Shown: positions 8,890 to 17,660 of the stretch, piece after piece
Numbering within the stretch: position 1 is the stretch's first letter
Layout of the letters: every line of letters begins with the position of its first letter
Made by a program: the position numbers and the translations under genes
Assembly (NCBI RefSeq): GCF_900088415.1
Contig: NZ_FLLQ01000014.1
Coordinates: 1 to 56,392 of the forward strand
Length of the DNA: 56,392 nucleotides
Direction of reading: 5' to 3'
From: Vibrio mediterranei
GTDB lineage: Bacteria > Pseudomonadota > Gammaproteobacteria > Enterobacterales > Vibrionaceae
The notes under the pieces: generated by a model
What the model saw: the letters and a program-made list of their open reading frames with translations, nothing else
Database searches by the model: none
What the model was told of the DNA's origin: nothing

Positions 8890-10095
8890 ATGAAAATAAC
8901 TAAACTACAACTCATCTATCTTGCGACCTTATCCATGTTGGGCTTCATAGCTACCGACATGTATTTGCCTGCGTTTAAACTCATTGAGCAAGATTTTGCG
9001 ACTGGACCAGAACAGATTGCTCTGTCATTGACGGTCTTTTTAGTCGGTATGGGGCTGGGTCAGTTCCTATGGGGACTAGCCAGTGACCGTTTCGGACACC
9101 GTAAAACCCTATTTGCAGGACTCGTTATCTTTACGATTGCCTCGGTAGGCTTAGCTTGGAGCCAAGAAGTATGGCACCTGCTGGCACTGCGCATGCTACA
9201 AGCTATTGGTGTCTGTGCGCCAGCTGTGATTTGGCAGTCTATGGTGATCGACAAATTCGATAAAAAAACAAGCCAGCAGATATTTGCCACTATTATGCCT
9301 CTCGTCGCCCTGTCTCCGGCACTAGCTCCTCAACTTGGCGTGTTATTAACTGAATTATGGGGATGGCATAGCATCTTTGTCGTACTGGCGATCACTGGCG
9401 CTCTACTAGCCATGATCACCTTATCGATGAAAGATCATAAAAAAGCAGAGCGTAAACAATCATCTGTTGGTGCTGATCTTAAGAGTTTATTAGGGTCACG
9501 TGAGTATGTGGGCAACGTGATGTTGTTCTCTGTCGCTTCTGCTGCGTTTTTCGCCTACCTAACCGGTATGCCAGAGATTATGAGCCAGCTGGGCTATTCG
9601 GCAAAAGACATTGGTTTGAGCTTCATTCCACAAACCATCGCATTTATGCTCGGTGGCTATATGGGCAAGAAATTGGTGGCTAAATTAGGTGATGACGCGG
9701 TACTGAAACAGCTACTAGGACTGGAGACGGTCGCTATACTGTTAGTATTTGCTGCGTGTCAGTGGGAGCTAACCAGCGTATGGCCAATTCTAGCGCCATT
9801 CTGCTTACTTGCAGTCGCTAATGGGGCACTGTATCCAATTGTTGTTAACCGTGCACTATCAAGCGCACCACATTGTTCAGCAACTGCGGCAGGTCTACAA
9901 AATAGCTTACAGATTGGTATTAGTAGTTTAGCCAGTGCGCTAGTTGCAGCATTTGCCGTTGTCGCTCAATCAGCGGTAGGCTATGTGATTCTTGGTTGTT
10001 TAGCATTAATGTGGGTCGGTTACCTGATCGCAACACCAGCACTAACCGAAGAACTGACAATACCGGATAACTCACGAGTAGTGAGCGACGAGTAA
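8890..10095 (+). CDS. punC: Bcr/CflA-family MFS transporter, PunC (YdhC) homologue
   Basis: A 401-residue MFS drug:H+ antiporter-1 family protein with about 12 membrane segments. The start at 8890 follows AAGGAA; an ATG 16 codons upstream has no good ribosome site and adds a non-family extension. The Bcr/CflA signatures are present: F-I-A-T-D-M-Y-L-P-A-F in TM1, the A-like motif W-G-L-A-S-D-R-F-G-H-R-K after TM2 and M-P-L-V-A-L-S-P-A-L-A-P in TM5. E. coli YdhC/PunC takes up purine nucleosides such as adenosine. Other Bcr/CflA members export drugs, so substrate is inferred from the punR pairing. Confidence 0.82.
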   Translation: MKITKLQLIYLATLSMLGFIATDMYLPAFKLIEQDFATGPEQIALSLTVFLVGMGLGQFLWGLASDRFGHRKTLFAGLVIFTIASVGLAWSQEVWHLLALRMLQAIGVCAPAVIWQSMVIDKFDKKTSQQIFATIMPLVALSPALAPQLGVLLTELWGWHSIFVVLAITGALLAMITLSMKDHKKAERKQSSVGADLKSLLGSREYVGNVMLFSVASAAFFAYLTGMPEIMSQLGYSAKDIGLSFIPQTIAFMLGGYMGKKLVAKLGDDAVLKQLLGLETVAILLVFAACQWELTSVWPILAPFCLLAVANGALYPIVVNRALSSAPHCSATAAGLQNSLQIGISSLASALVAAFAVVAQSAVGYVILGCLALMWVGYLIATPALTEELTIPDNSRVVSDE

Positions 10096-10097
10096 TC

Positions 10098-10126
10098 AAA
10101 AATGGGTGACCAAGTCACCCATTTTT
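10098..10126. terminator. bidirectional terminator, punC / binding protein
   Basis: AAAAATGGGTGAC (10098-10110) and GTCACCCATTTTT (10114-10126) form a perfect 13-bp stem with a 3-base loop. It lies between convergent genes and has T runs both ways. Confidence 0.92.
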
Positions 10127-10132
10127 CTAACA

Positions 10133-10909
10133 TTAAAGACTTTTCAGCCCCCACTTTTTCGCAGTTTCTTCAAAGAAACCCTGCGTTTTTTTCAGCTCTA
10201 CCCAATGATTCACATAGTTAATCCAAACTTGGTCACTTTGTGGTAACAGCATCGAAATCGGTGTCGGCTTGCGAGGTTCCTCAACAGGTACAATGGCAAG
10301 TTGCTTGAACTTGGTTACTAACGTTGCCGCTTCCACATTTGACGTCACTGACACATCGGCACGACGCGCGAGTAATTCTTGGAAGTCACGAGCAGGAGCT
10401 TCAATCACGATGTGCTCAGCATCAGGAAAAAAGTCTTTCACCATTTTCTCTTGTACAGTACCAAGTGTGGCAGCCACTTTGACATCAGGTTTGTTAAAAT
10501 CAGCCCAATCAGAGAATTTCTCTAAATCTTTCTTTTGAACTACGGGGACAAATGCCAGATAGAAATAAGGCTGGCTGTATCCCGCCACTTTAGCACGAGA
10601 CATGTTAAGCGACGCACTACCCGTCATATCGTATTTGTTGGCAGTAATACCGTTTACTAACGTTTTCCAATCCGTTGCCACATACTCCACTTTAACACCA
10701 AGATCTTTTGCAAGTTCTGTCGTCACATCAATATCGAAACCACGATACGAATTGGTCGCAGGATCTTTCATGGTCATCGGGTTCCAGTCACCCGTTGTAC
10801 CCACACGCAATACACCTGAATCTAAGATCTTCTGCAGACGACTGGTTTCAGCTGCTACCTGACCGATAGAAAGAAAAGTAATAATAAAACCCAGAATCCA
10901 CTTCTTCAT
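10133..10909 (-). CDS. periplasmic solute-binding protein, cyclohexadienyl dehydratase (PheC)-like
   Basis: A 258-residue SBP_bac_3 family protein. The start at 10909 has AGGGA upstream and opens on a signal peptide (M-K-K-W-I-L-G-F, cleavage likely after Q-V-A-A, residue 20); a longer frame to 11041 lacks this logic. The mature protein begins S-R-L-Q-K-I-L-D-S-G-V-L-R-V-G-T-T-G-D, which resembles Pseudomonas PheC more than ordinary binding proteins, and E193 lies where PheC has a glutamate I recall as catalytic. It may be a binding protein for the divergent permease or a periplasmic prephenate/arogenate dehydratase. I cannot decide between them. Confidence 0.72.
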   Translation of the reverse strand: MKKWILGFIITFLSIGQVAAETSRLQKILDSGVLRVGTTGDWNPMTMKDPATNSYRGFDIDVTTELAKDLGVKVEYVATDWKTLVNGITANKYDMTGSASLNMSRAKVAGYSQPYFYLAFVPVVQKKDLEKFSDWADFNKPDVKVAATLGTVQEKMVKDFFPDAEHIVIEAPARDFQELLARRADVSVTSNVEAATLVTKFKQLAIVPVEEPRKPTPISMLLPQSDQVWINYVNHWVELKKTQGFFEETAKKWGLKSL

Positions 10910-11001
10910 TGAATAGTCCCTAAAATTATTAAACATTAGTGGTACATCCTTGATAACATAGCAGTAACAGATGGATTTTTCAGGAATAATTAGGGACGAT
11001 T

Positions 11002-11745
11002 GTGAGCTATCGATTACTTGCTGTTGTTTTGTGCCTACCACTATTAAGTGGCTGTTCTGAGTATGAATGGGGTTGGTATGTGCTTGATCCCTCTACTGAA
11101 CAAGGAAAAACTAACCTCGCTTTCCTACTAGCGGGCTTCAAGGACACTATCTATGTCTCCTTGCTAAGTATGGTGTTTGCCATGCTTATAGGCCTGCTTG
11201 TTGCCTTTCCAGCCTTGTCAGAGAAGCCTTGGCTGCGCGCTATTAATCGAGTTTATGTCGAAGTGATTCGCTCCATCCCGGTTCTAGTTTTGTTACTTTG
11301 GGTGTACTACGGCATGCCCACGTTATTAGACATTTCTCTCAACCATTTTTGGGCAGGAGTGATAGCACTTACTATCGCGGAAAGTGCCTTTATGGCAGAA
11401 GTGTTCCGTGGCGGTATTCAGGCGGTGACTCGTGGTCAGCATGAAGCTGCTGAATCACTCGGTCTCAATTATTGGCAGAAGATGCGACTGGTTATCTTGC
11501 CACAAGCCTTTCGTCAGATACTACCACCGCTGGGTAACCAGTTTGTCTATATCCTCAAAATGTCATCATTAGTTAGCGTTATTGGACTAAGTGACCTAAC
11601 TAGACGCGCCAATGAGCTGGTTGTAAATGAGTACTTACCTTTAGAAATCTATACGTTTTTGGTGCTCGAGTACTTAGTGTTAATACTATTGGTATCACAA
11701 GCTGTACGCTGGCTAGAAAAGCGTATTGCTATTCCAAGCCACTAA
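11002..11745 (+). CDS. polar amino-acid ABC transporter permease (HisM/GlnP type)
   Basis: A 247-residue inner-membrane permease with the EAA loop E-A-A-E-S-L-G at 148-154, before I-L-P-Q-A-F-R, where an ATPase would dock. The GTG start at 11002 has TTAGGGA just upstream. Residues 1-18 are unusual: a hydrophobic run ending L-L-S-G-C, which reads like a lipoprotein signal, then about 20 soluble residues before the first standard permease segment. It is divergent from the binding-protein gene with 92 bases between the starts. No ATPase gene adjoins, so an ATPase must come from elsewhere, perhaps the one at 29644. Substrate unknown, a polar or aromatic amino-acid-like compound by family. Confidence 0.78.
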   Translation: MSYRLLAVVLCLPLLSGCSEYEWGWYVLDPSTEQGKTNLAFLLAGFKDTIYVSLLSMVFAMLIGLLVAFPALSEKPWLRAINRVYVEVIRSIPVLVLLLWVYYGMPTLLDISLNHFWAGVIALTIAESAFMAEVFRGGIQAVTRGQHEAAESLGLNYWQKMRLVILPQAFRQILPPLGNQFVYILKMSSLVSVIGLSDLTRRANELVVNEYLPLEIYTFLVLEYLVLILLVSQAVRWLEKRIAIPSH

Positions 11746-11763
11746 CCATAAGTATGAAGAGAC

Positions 11764-11790
11764 AAAAAAGGGCCTCAATGAGGCCCTTTC
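11764..11790. terminator. terminator of glmU (and of the convergent permease)
   Basis: AAAGGGCCTC (11767-11776) pairs with GAGGCCCTTT (11780-11789). The A run at 11764-11769 gives the U tract for glmU transcription on the minus strand; the plus-strand T run is short. Confidence 0.88.
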
Positions 11791-11802
11791 TAATGGAAGA
11801 GT

Positions 11803-13164
11803 TTACTTCTGTTTGGTTGGACGCTGCCATCCTGTGATTTTGCGCTCTTTTGCGCGAGTAATCACTAACTCACCTTCTGCTACGTCTTTGGTTAACGTGG
11901 TGCCCGCACCAATCGTCGCCCCATCAGCGATAGTCACAGGAGCAATTAGTTGACTGTCAGAACCGACAAACACGTCATTACCGATAATCGTCTTAAACTT
12001 ATTTGCACCGTCGTAGTTGCAAGTAATAACACCTGCACCAACGTTAGTACGCTGGCCAATGTCGGCATCACCTAGGTAAGTTAAGTGATTAGCTTTCGAA
12101 CCTTCACCTAGACGCGCATTTTTCACTTCTACGAAATTGCCAACGTGCGAATCATTACGTAAATCCGCTCCAGGGCGTAAACGTGTAAATGGACCAACAG
12201 TACACTCCTCACCAACTGTCGCGCCCTCGATTACGCTGTAGGGGCGTACAAGGGTGTTATCGTCGATTTCACAGTCTTTCAGTACGCAACCCGCACCAAT
12301 AACTACGTTATCGCCAAGAGTAACACTGCCTTCGATGATGACATTGGTATCGATTTCTACATCCATACCACACTGTAGCTGACCACGAAGATCAAAACGT
12401 GCAGGGTCGCGTAGCATAACCCCCTGCTCTAGTAGTTTCTGCGCTTGCATGGATTGAAACGCACGTTCTAAACGAGCCAGCTGAGCACGGTCATTTACAC
12501 CTTCCACCTCAATCGGGTTTGCCGGGTGAACGGCTTCTACCGCACGACCTTCATTATGAGCGGCAGCAATCACATCTGTCAGGTAGTACTCACCTTGTGC
12601 GTTATCATTGCTTAGACCGGATAACCAACGCTTAAGATCGCCACCAGTTGCCACCATCACACCTGTGTTGATCTCTTTAATCAGCTTTTGCTCTTCTGTG
12701 GCGTCTTTTTGCTCAACGATCGCAACGACAGGACCATTCTTACGCACGATACGACCATAACCCATCGGGTTATTAAGGACGACGGTGAGCAAAGCGATAC
12801 CACCTGTAGGCTGAGCATCTAATAGGTTTTCAATAGTCTCTTCGGAAATAAGAGGCACATCACCGTAGAGGACCAGCACTTTTTCATCATCTGCAAAATG
12901 AGGAGACGCCTGATCAACTGCATGACCGGTGCCTAACTGATCAGCTTGTAGCACCCAGTTCACCTTTTCTTGCTGCAAAGCTGATTGCATCATTTCACCA
13001 CCATGGCCATAAACAAGGTGGATATTCTGAGAACCTAGGCTTTCACAAGTATCGATGACATGTTTTACCATCGGCTTGCCGGCAAGTGTATGCAACACTT
13101 TTGGCTTATTGGAATACATGCGGGTTCCTTTCCCCGCAGCAAGAACAACTGCACTGAATTTCAT
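11803..13164 (-). CDS. glmU: bifunctional N-acetylglucosamine-1-phosphate uridyltransferase / glucosamine-1-phosphate acetyltransferase
   Basis: GlmU makes UDP-GlcNAc for peptidoglycan and LPS: the C-terminal half acetylates GlcN-1-P and the N-terminal half adds UMP. The start ATG at 13164 (M-K-F-S-A-V-V-L-A-A-G-K-G-T-R-M) gives 453 residues; a TTG three codons upstream is possible but neither has a strong ribosome site. The nucleotidyltransferase domain runs to about 228, followed by left-handed beta-helix hexapeptide repeats with the acetyltransferase residues in the last third (N-Y-D-G-A-N-K). It lies after the atp operon, as in E. coli, but a terminator separates them, so it probably has its own promoter in 13165-13262. 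Confidence 0.95.
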   Translation of the reverse strand: MKFSAVVLAAGKGTRMYSNKPKVLHTLAGKPMVKHVIDTCESLGSQNIHLVYGHGGEMMQSALQQEKVNWVLQADQLGTGHAVDQASPHFADDEKVLVLYGDVPLISEETIENLLDAQPTGGIALLTVVLNNPMGYGRIVRKNGPVVAIVEQKDATEEQKLIKEINTGVMVATGGDLKRWLSGLSNDNAQGEYYLTDVIAAAHNEGRAVEAVHPANPIEVEGVNDRAQLARLERAFQSMQAQKLLEQGVMLRDPARFDLRGQLQCGMDVEIDTNVIIEGSVTLGDNVVIGAGCVLKDCEIDDNTLVRPYSVIEGATVGEECTVGPFTRLRPGADLRNDSHVGNFVEVKNARLGEGSKANHLTYLGDADIGQRTNVGAGVITCNYDGANKFKTIIGNDVFVGSDSQLIAPVTIADGATIGAGTTLTKDVAEGELVITRAKERKITGWQRPTKQK

Positions 13165-13262
13165 TATTATCAAACCATTGACGTTAATTAAGCTAACGTC
13201 ATTCTAACGATGAATCACAGCAGTGTTAAATGGATTGAATAAATTTCTGATAAAAATTAAGC

Positions 13263-13290
13263 AAAAAGGCGACCCTTAGGTCGCCTTTTT
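13263..13290 (-). terminator. atp operon terminator
   Basis: AAAAAGGCGAC (13263-13273) and GTCGCCTTTTT (13280-13290) form an 11-bp stem with a 6-base loop, 28 bases after the atpC stop. Confidence 0.92.
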
Positions 13291-13317
13291 CATCGCGGTT
13301 AGTTCAGTTTAACTGAA

Positions 13318-13740
13318 TTAACGACGTTTTTTTGTCAGCTCGATTACTCGAAGCTGAGCAATGGCTTTAGCCAGTTCACTGGCCGCTTGCGCGAAGTCCA
13401 TGTCGCCATGCTGATTAGAAATAGATTCTTCAGCTTTGCGCTTGGCTTCTTCCGCCTTCGCTGCGTCTAGTTCTTCACCACGAATTGCTGTATCAGCCAA
13501 CACAGTCGCTGTGCCTGGCTGAACTTCAACAATACCACCAGAGACATAAATGAACTCTTCATGGCCGTGCTGTTTAACGATACGCACCATACCAGGCTTG
13601 ATAGCGGTCAGCAGCGGTGTGTGACCATGGAAAATACCAAGTTCACCTTCGCTACCGGACACCTGGAACGTTTCTACGCGGCCAGAGAAAAGCTTTTTCT
13701 CAGCGCTTACTACGTCTAGGTGAAAGGTTATTGCTGCCAT
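13318..13740 (-). CDS. atpC: F1Fo ATP synthase epsilon subunit
   Basis: The epsilon subunit is the 140-residue central-stalk protein that couples rotation and inhibits ATP hydrolysis. An N-terminal beta sandwich (F-H-L-D-V-V-S-A-E-K to about 85, with G-E-L-G-I-F-H-G-H-T-P-L-L-T) precedes the two-helix C-terminal hairpin rich in Ala, Glu and Lys. It is the last gene of atpIBEFHAGDC, 18 bases after atpD, and GAGG lies just before its ATG. Confidence 0.96.
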   Translation of the reverse strand: MAAITFHLDVVSAEKKLFSGRVETFQVSGSEGELGIFHGHTPLLTAIKPGMVRIVKQHGHEEFIYVSGGIVEVQPGTATVLADTAIRGEELDAAKAEEAKRKAEESISNQHGDMDFAQAASELAKAIAQLRVIELTKKRR

Positions 13741-13758
13741 ATCGCCTCCTATTTAGCC

Positions 13759-15162
13759 TTATAGCTTCTTAGCATTCTCGATAGCATCGTCGATAGTACC
13801 GCAGTACATGAACGCTTGCTCTGGAATGTCATCGTAGTCACCAGCTAGTAGACCTTTGAAGCCACGTAGAGTCTCTTTAAGAGGTACGTAGATGCCTGGG
13901 TCGCCAGTAAATACTTCCGCTACGTGGTAAGGCTGAGTTAGGAAACGCTCAATCTTACGAGCACGAGATACAACTTGCTTATCTTCTTCAGATAGCTCGT
14001 CCATACCTAGGATCGCGATGATGTCTTTCAGCTCTTTATAACGCTGCAGTGTTTGCTGCACACCACGAGCTACCTCGTAGTGCTCTTGACCAACGACTAG
14101 TGGATCAAGCATACGAGATGTTGAATCTAGTGGGTCAATCGCTGGGTATAGACCCATAGCAGCGATGTTACGGTTAAGTACAACCGTTGCATCCAAGTGC
14201 GCGAACGTTGTTGCTGGAGACGGGTCAGTCAAGTCATCCGCTGGTACGTATACCGCCTGTACAGACGTGATAGAACCAGTTTTTGTTGACGTGATACGTT
14301 CCTGTAGTACACCCATCTCTTCTGCAAGAGTTGGCTGGTAACCTACCGCAGATGGCATACGACCTAGAAGTGCCGATACCTCTGTACCTGCAAGTGTGTA
14401 ACGGTAGATGTTATCAACGAACAGTAGTACGTCACGACCTTCGTCACGGAACTTCTCTGCCATTGTTAGACCAGTCAGTGCAACACGTAGACGGTTACCT
14501 GGTGGCTCGTTCATCTGACCGTAAACCATTGCTACTTTTGATTCTTCAGGCTTCTCAACGTTTACAACGCCCGCTTCCTGCATCTCAAAGTAGAAGTCGT
14601 TACCTTCACGAGTACGCTCACCTACACCCGCAAACACGGATAGACCTGAGTGTTGTAGTGCGATGTTGTTGATAAGCTCCATCATGTTAACGGTCTTACC
14701 TACACCTGCACCACCGAATAGACCGATTTTACCACCCTTAGCGAATGGACAAACCAAGTCGATTACTTTAACACCCGTTTCTAGAAGAGCGACTTCGTTA
14801 GATTGCTCTTCGTAGCTTGGCGCTTCACGGTGAATCGCATAGCTTTCTTCTGCACCGATCTCACCACACTCGTCAATCGCATCACCAAGTACGTTCATGA
14901 TACGACCAAGAGTCTTAGTACCTACTGGTACTGAGATTGGCGCGCCTGTGTTCTCTACTGTTACGCCACGACGTAAACCATCAGAGCTACCCATTACGAT
15001 ACAACGAACTACGCCACCGCCTAGCTGTTGTTGAACTTCAAGAACAAGACGCTCTTTAGAGTCCGTTACGTTTAGAGCATCGTATACACTTGGTACGTCA
15101 CTCTGTGGGAACTCTACGTCGACTACCGCACCGATGATCTGTACGATCTTACCTGTAGCCAT
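13759..15162 (-). CDS. atpD: F1Fo ATP synthase beta subunit
   Basis: The catalytic F1 subunit, 467 residues. Walker A is G-G-A-G-V-G-K-T at 150-157. The catalytic glutamate follows in G-E-R-T-R-E-G-N-D near 182, Walker B is in V-L-L-F-V-D-N-I near 243, and the DELSEED lever (D-E-L-S-E-E-D, about 380-386) is intact. It acts at the cytoplasmic face of the membrane within alpha3beta3. It lies 35 bases after atpG and before atpC. Confidence 0.98.
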   Translation of the reverse strand: MATGKIVQIIGAVVDVEFPQSDVPSVYDALNVTDSKERLVLEVQQQLGGGVVRCIVMGSSDGLRRGVTVENTGAPISVPVGTKTLGRIMNVLGDAIDECGEIGAEESYAIHREAPSYEEQSNEVALLETGVKVIDLVCPFAKGGKIGLFGGAGVGKTVNMMELINNIALQHSGLSVFAGVGERTREGNDFYFEMQEAGVVNVEKPEESKVAMVYGQMNEPPGNRLRVALTGLTMAEKFRDEGRDVLLFVDNIYRYTLAGTEVSALLGRMPSAVGYQPTLAEEMGVLQERITSTKTGSITSVQAVYVPADDLTDPSPATTFAHLDATVVLNRNIAAMGLYPAIDPLDSTSRMLDPLVVGQEHYEVARGVQQTLQRYKELKDIIAILGMDELSEEDKQVVSRARKIERFLTQPYHVAEVFTGDPGIYVPLKETLRGFKGLLAGDYDDIPEQAFMYCGTIDDAIENAKKL

Positions 15163-15197
15163 CGTTAATCCTCTAATCTATTTCGTTTTACCTAAGC

Positions 15198-16064
15198 TTA
15201 AACCGCAGCTGCGCCGCCAACGATTTCTGATAGTTCTTGTGTGATAGCCGCTTGACGCGCCTTGTTATACACAAGCTCTAGATCATCAATCAAGTTGGTC
15301 GCATTGTCCGTTGCAGCTTTCATTGCAATCATTCGAGCCGCTTGCTCACAAGCAAGGTTCTCTACCACACCTTGATACACTTGAGATTCGATATAACGAA
15401 GCAATAGTGCGTCTAGTAGTGGTTTTGGCTCAGGCTCATAAATGTAGCCCCATGAATGTTCGCGCTGCATCTCTTCACTGTCAGATTTAGGCAGAGGTAG
15501 CAATTGATCGATCGTTGGTTCCTGAATCATAGTGTTCACAAAGTGGTTATACACTACGTACAGGCGATCCAATTCGCCTTCGTCATACTTCTTCAGCATA
15601 ACGCCTACCGTACCGATTAGGTCTTCTAGACTTGGCTCATCACCCAGACCAGATACCTGTGCCGCTACTTTTGCGCCGCTGTTGTTAAAGAATGCTGTCG
15701 CCTTTGAGCCGATAATAGCTAACTCGATTTCAGCACCTTTATCTTTCCAACCTTGCATCTCTACAATGGCTTTTTTAAACAAGTTAATGTTCAAGCCACC
15801 ACAAAGACCACGGTCAGTAGAAATAATGACATAACCAACACGCTTGGCTTCACGCTCTTCTAGGTACGGATGTTGGTACTCTAGGTTTGCGTTTGCCAAA
15901 TGACCGATCACTTTACGCATAGTTTCAGCGTATGGACGAGAAGCTTCACGCGCATCTTGCGAACGACGCATTTTTGAAGCTGCTACCATTTCCATCGCTT
16001 TCGTAATTTTCTGAGTGCTTTTAACACTACCGATTTTATTACGTATCTCTTTTGCGCCGGCCAT
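15198..16064 (-). CDS. atpG: F1Fo ATP synthase gamma subunit
   Basis: The gamma subunit is the rotor shaft of F1, 288 residues. The N-terminal helix (K-E-I-R-N-K-I-G-S-V-K-S-T-Q-K-I-T-K-A-M-E-M-V-A-A-S-K) and the C-terminal helix (N-A-T-N-L-I-D-D-L-E-L-V-Y-N-K-A-R-Q) form the coiled coil that turns inside alpha3beta3. S-T-D-R-G-L-C-G-G-L-N in the Rossmann-like middle domain is family typical. It sits between atpA and atpD with short spacers, in the usual order. Confidence 0.97.
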   Translation of the reverse strand: MAGAKEIRNKIGSVKSTQKITKAMEMVAASKMRRSQDAREASRPYAETMRKVIGHLANANLEYQHPYLEEREAKRVGYVIISTDRGLCGGLNINLFKKAIVEMQGWKDKGAEIELAIIGSKATAFFNNSGAKVAAQVSGLGDEPSLEDLIGTVGVMLKKYDEGELDRLYVVYNHFVNTMIQEPTIDQLLPLPKSDSEEMQREHSWGYIYEPEPKPLLDALLLRYIESQVYQGVVENLACEQAARMIAMKAATDNATNLIDDLELVYNKARQAAITQELSEIVGGAAAV

Positions 16065-16105
16065 CGTTACTCTCCATAAGTGGTGACCAAAAGGTCACCC
16101 ACCAA

Positions 16106-17647
16106 TTACCAAGTCTGAGTTGCTTTGAAATCGTCAGTCAGTTTCTTAAGCTGAGCTTCGATATCATCGTTGTAAGCACCCGTAGTGTTGATCTCTTTTG
16201 CAAGATCAGCATATTGACTGTGAGCATACGATAGAAGCGCTGCTTCGAAGTCTAGAATCTTGTTGATTTCAACATCATCTAGGTAGCCGCGCTCAACAGC
16301 AAAGATAACTAGTGCTTGGTCAAATACAGACATTGGAGCATATTGCTTCTGCTTCATTAGTTCTGTAACTTTTTGACCGTGGCTTAGCTGACGCTTAGTT
16401 GCTTCATCTAGATCAGATGAGAACTGTGCGAATGCCGCTAGTTCACGATAAGCCGCTAGTGCAGTACGGATACCGCCAGATAGCTTCTTAATGATCTTAG
16501 TCTGTGCTGAACCACCTACACGAGATACTGAGATACCTGGGTCAACCGCTGGGCGAACACCCGCGTTGAAGGCTTCAGTTTGTAGGAAGATCTGACCATC
16601 GGTAATCGAGATTACGTTTGTCGGTACGAATGCAGAAACGTCACCTGCTTGAGTTTCAATGATAGGAAGAGCAGTCAAAGAACCAGTCTTACCTTTCACT
16701 TCACCGTTAGTGAAACGCTCTACGTACTCTTCGTTTACACGAGCTGCACGCTCTAGTAGACGTGAGTGGAGGTAGAATACGTCACCTGGGAATGCCTCAC
16801 GGCCTGGTGGACGTTTAAGTAGTAGAGAGATCTGACGGTAAGCTACCGCTTGCTTAGATAGATCATCATAAACAATCAGAGCGTCTTCACCGCGGTCACG
16901 GAAGTACTCACCCATTGCACAACCAGAGTATGGCGCAAGATATTGCAGTGCAGCAGATTCAGATGCAGATGCTACAACAACGATAGTGTTTTGTAGTGCA
17001 CCGTGCTCTTCCAGTTTACGCACAACGTTTGCGATTGTAGATGCCTTCTGGCCAATCGCTACGTAGATAGAGAAGATACCAGAGTCTTTCTGGTTGATGA
17101 TTGCATCGATCGCCATAGCGGTTTTACCGATCTGACGGTCACCGATGATAAGCTCACGCTGACCACGACCGATTGGGATCATTGAGTCAACTGACTTATA
17201 ACCAGTTTGTACTGGCTGATCAACCGATTTACGGTCGATTACACCCGGTGCAATCACTTCAACTGGTGACGTAAGTTTAGCTTCAATTGGACCTTTACCA
17301 TCAATTGGCTCACCTAGCGTGTTTACAACACGACCAAGCAATTCTGGACCAACTGGTACTTCAAGAATACGACCAGTACCTGTTACTTTCATGCCTTCCT
17401 TAAGGTCAGCATATGGGCCCATTACTACCGCACCAACCGAGTCACGCTCAAGGTTAAGTGCTAGTGCATAACGGCCACCCGGTAATTCAATCATTTCACC
17501 TTGCATCACGTCCGCTAGGCCGTGAATGCGAATGATACCATCGCTTACCGATACGATAGTACCTTCATTACGAGCTTCACTCACAACATCGAAAGATTCG
17601 ATACGCTGCTTGATTAGGTCGCTAATTTCTGTGGAATTAAGTTGCAT
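16106..17647 (-). CDS. atpA: F1Fo ATP synthase alpha subunit
   Basis: The non-catalytic nucleotide-binding F1 subunit, 513 residues. The start at 17647 (M-Q-L-N-S-T-E-I-S) has GGAG upstream and matches the E. coli start; the frame extends 11 codons further into atpH and that extension is rejected. The P-loop is G-D-R-Q-I-G-K-T at 169-176. The arginine finger lies in the conserved P-G-I-S-V-S-R-V-G-G-S-A-Q segment near 365-377. Confidence 0.97.
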   Translation of the reverse strand: MQLNSTEISDLIKQRIESFDVVSEARNEGTIVSVSDGIIRIHGLADVMQGEMIELPGGRYALALNLERDSVGAVVMGPYADLKEGMKVTGTGRILEVPVGPELLGRVVNTLGEPIDGKGPIEAKLTSPVEVIAPGVIDRKSVDQPVQTGYKSVDSMIPIGRGQRELIIGDRQIGKTAMAIDAIINQKDSGIFSIYVAIGQKASTIANVVRKLEEHGALQNTIVVVASASESAALQYLAPYSGCAMGEYFRDRGEDALIVYDDLSKQAVAYRQISLLLKRPPGREAFPGDVFYLHSRLLERAARVNEEYVERFTNGEVKGKTGSLTALPIIETQAGDVSAFVPTNVISITDGQIFLQTEAFNAGVRPAVDPGISVSRVGGSAQTKIIKKLSGGIRTALAAYRELAAFAQFSSDLDEATKRQLSHGQKVTELMKQKQYAPMSVFDQALVIFAVERGYLDDVEINKILDFEAALLSYAHSQYADLAKEINTTGAYNDDIEAQLKKLTDDFKATQTW

Positions 17648-17660
17648 GCTCCAATCCCCA

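Noticed and set aside
10910..11041. N-terminal extension of the PheC-like protein
   Set aside because: It overlaps the divergent permease start and would bury the signal peptide; ATG 10909 has a ribosome site.
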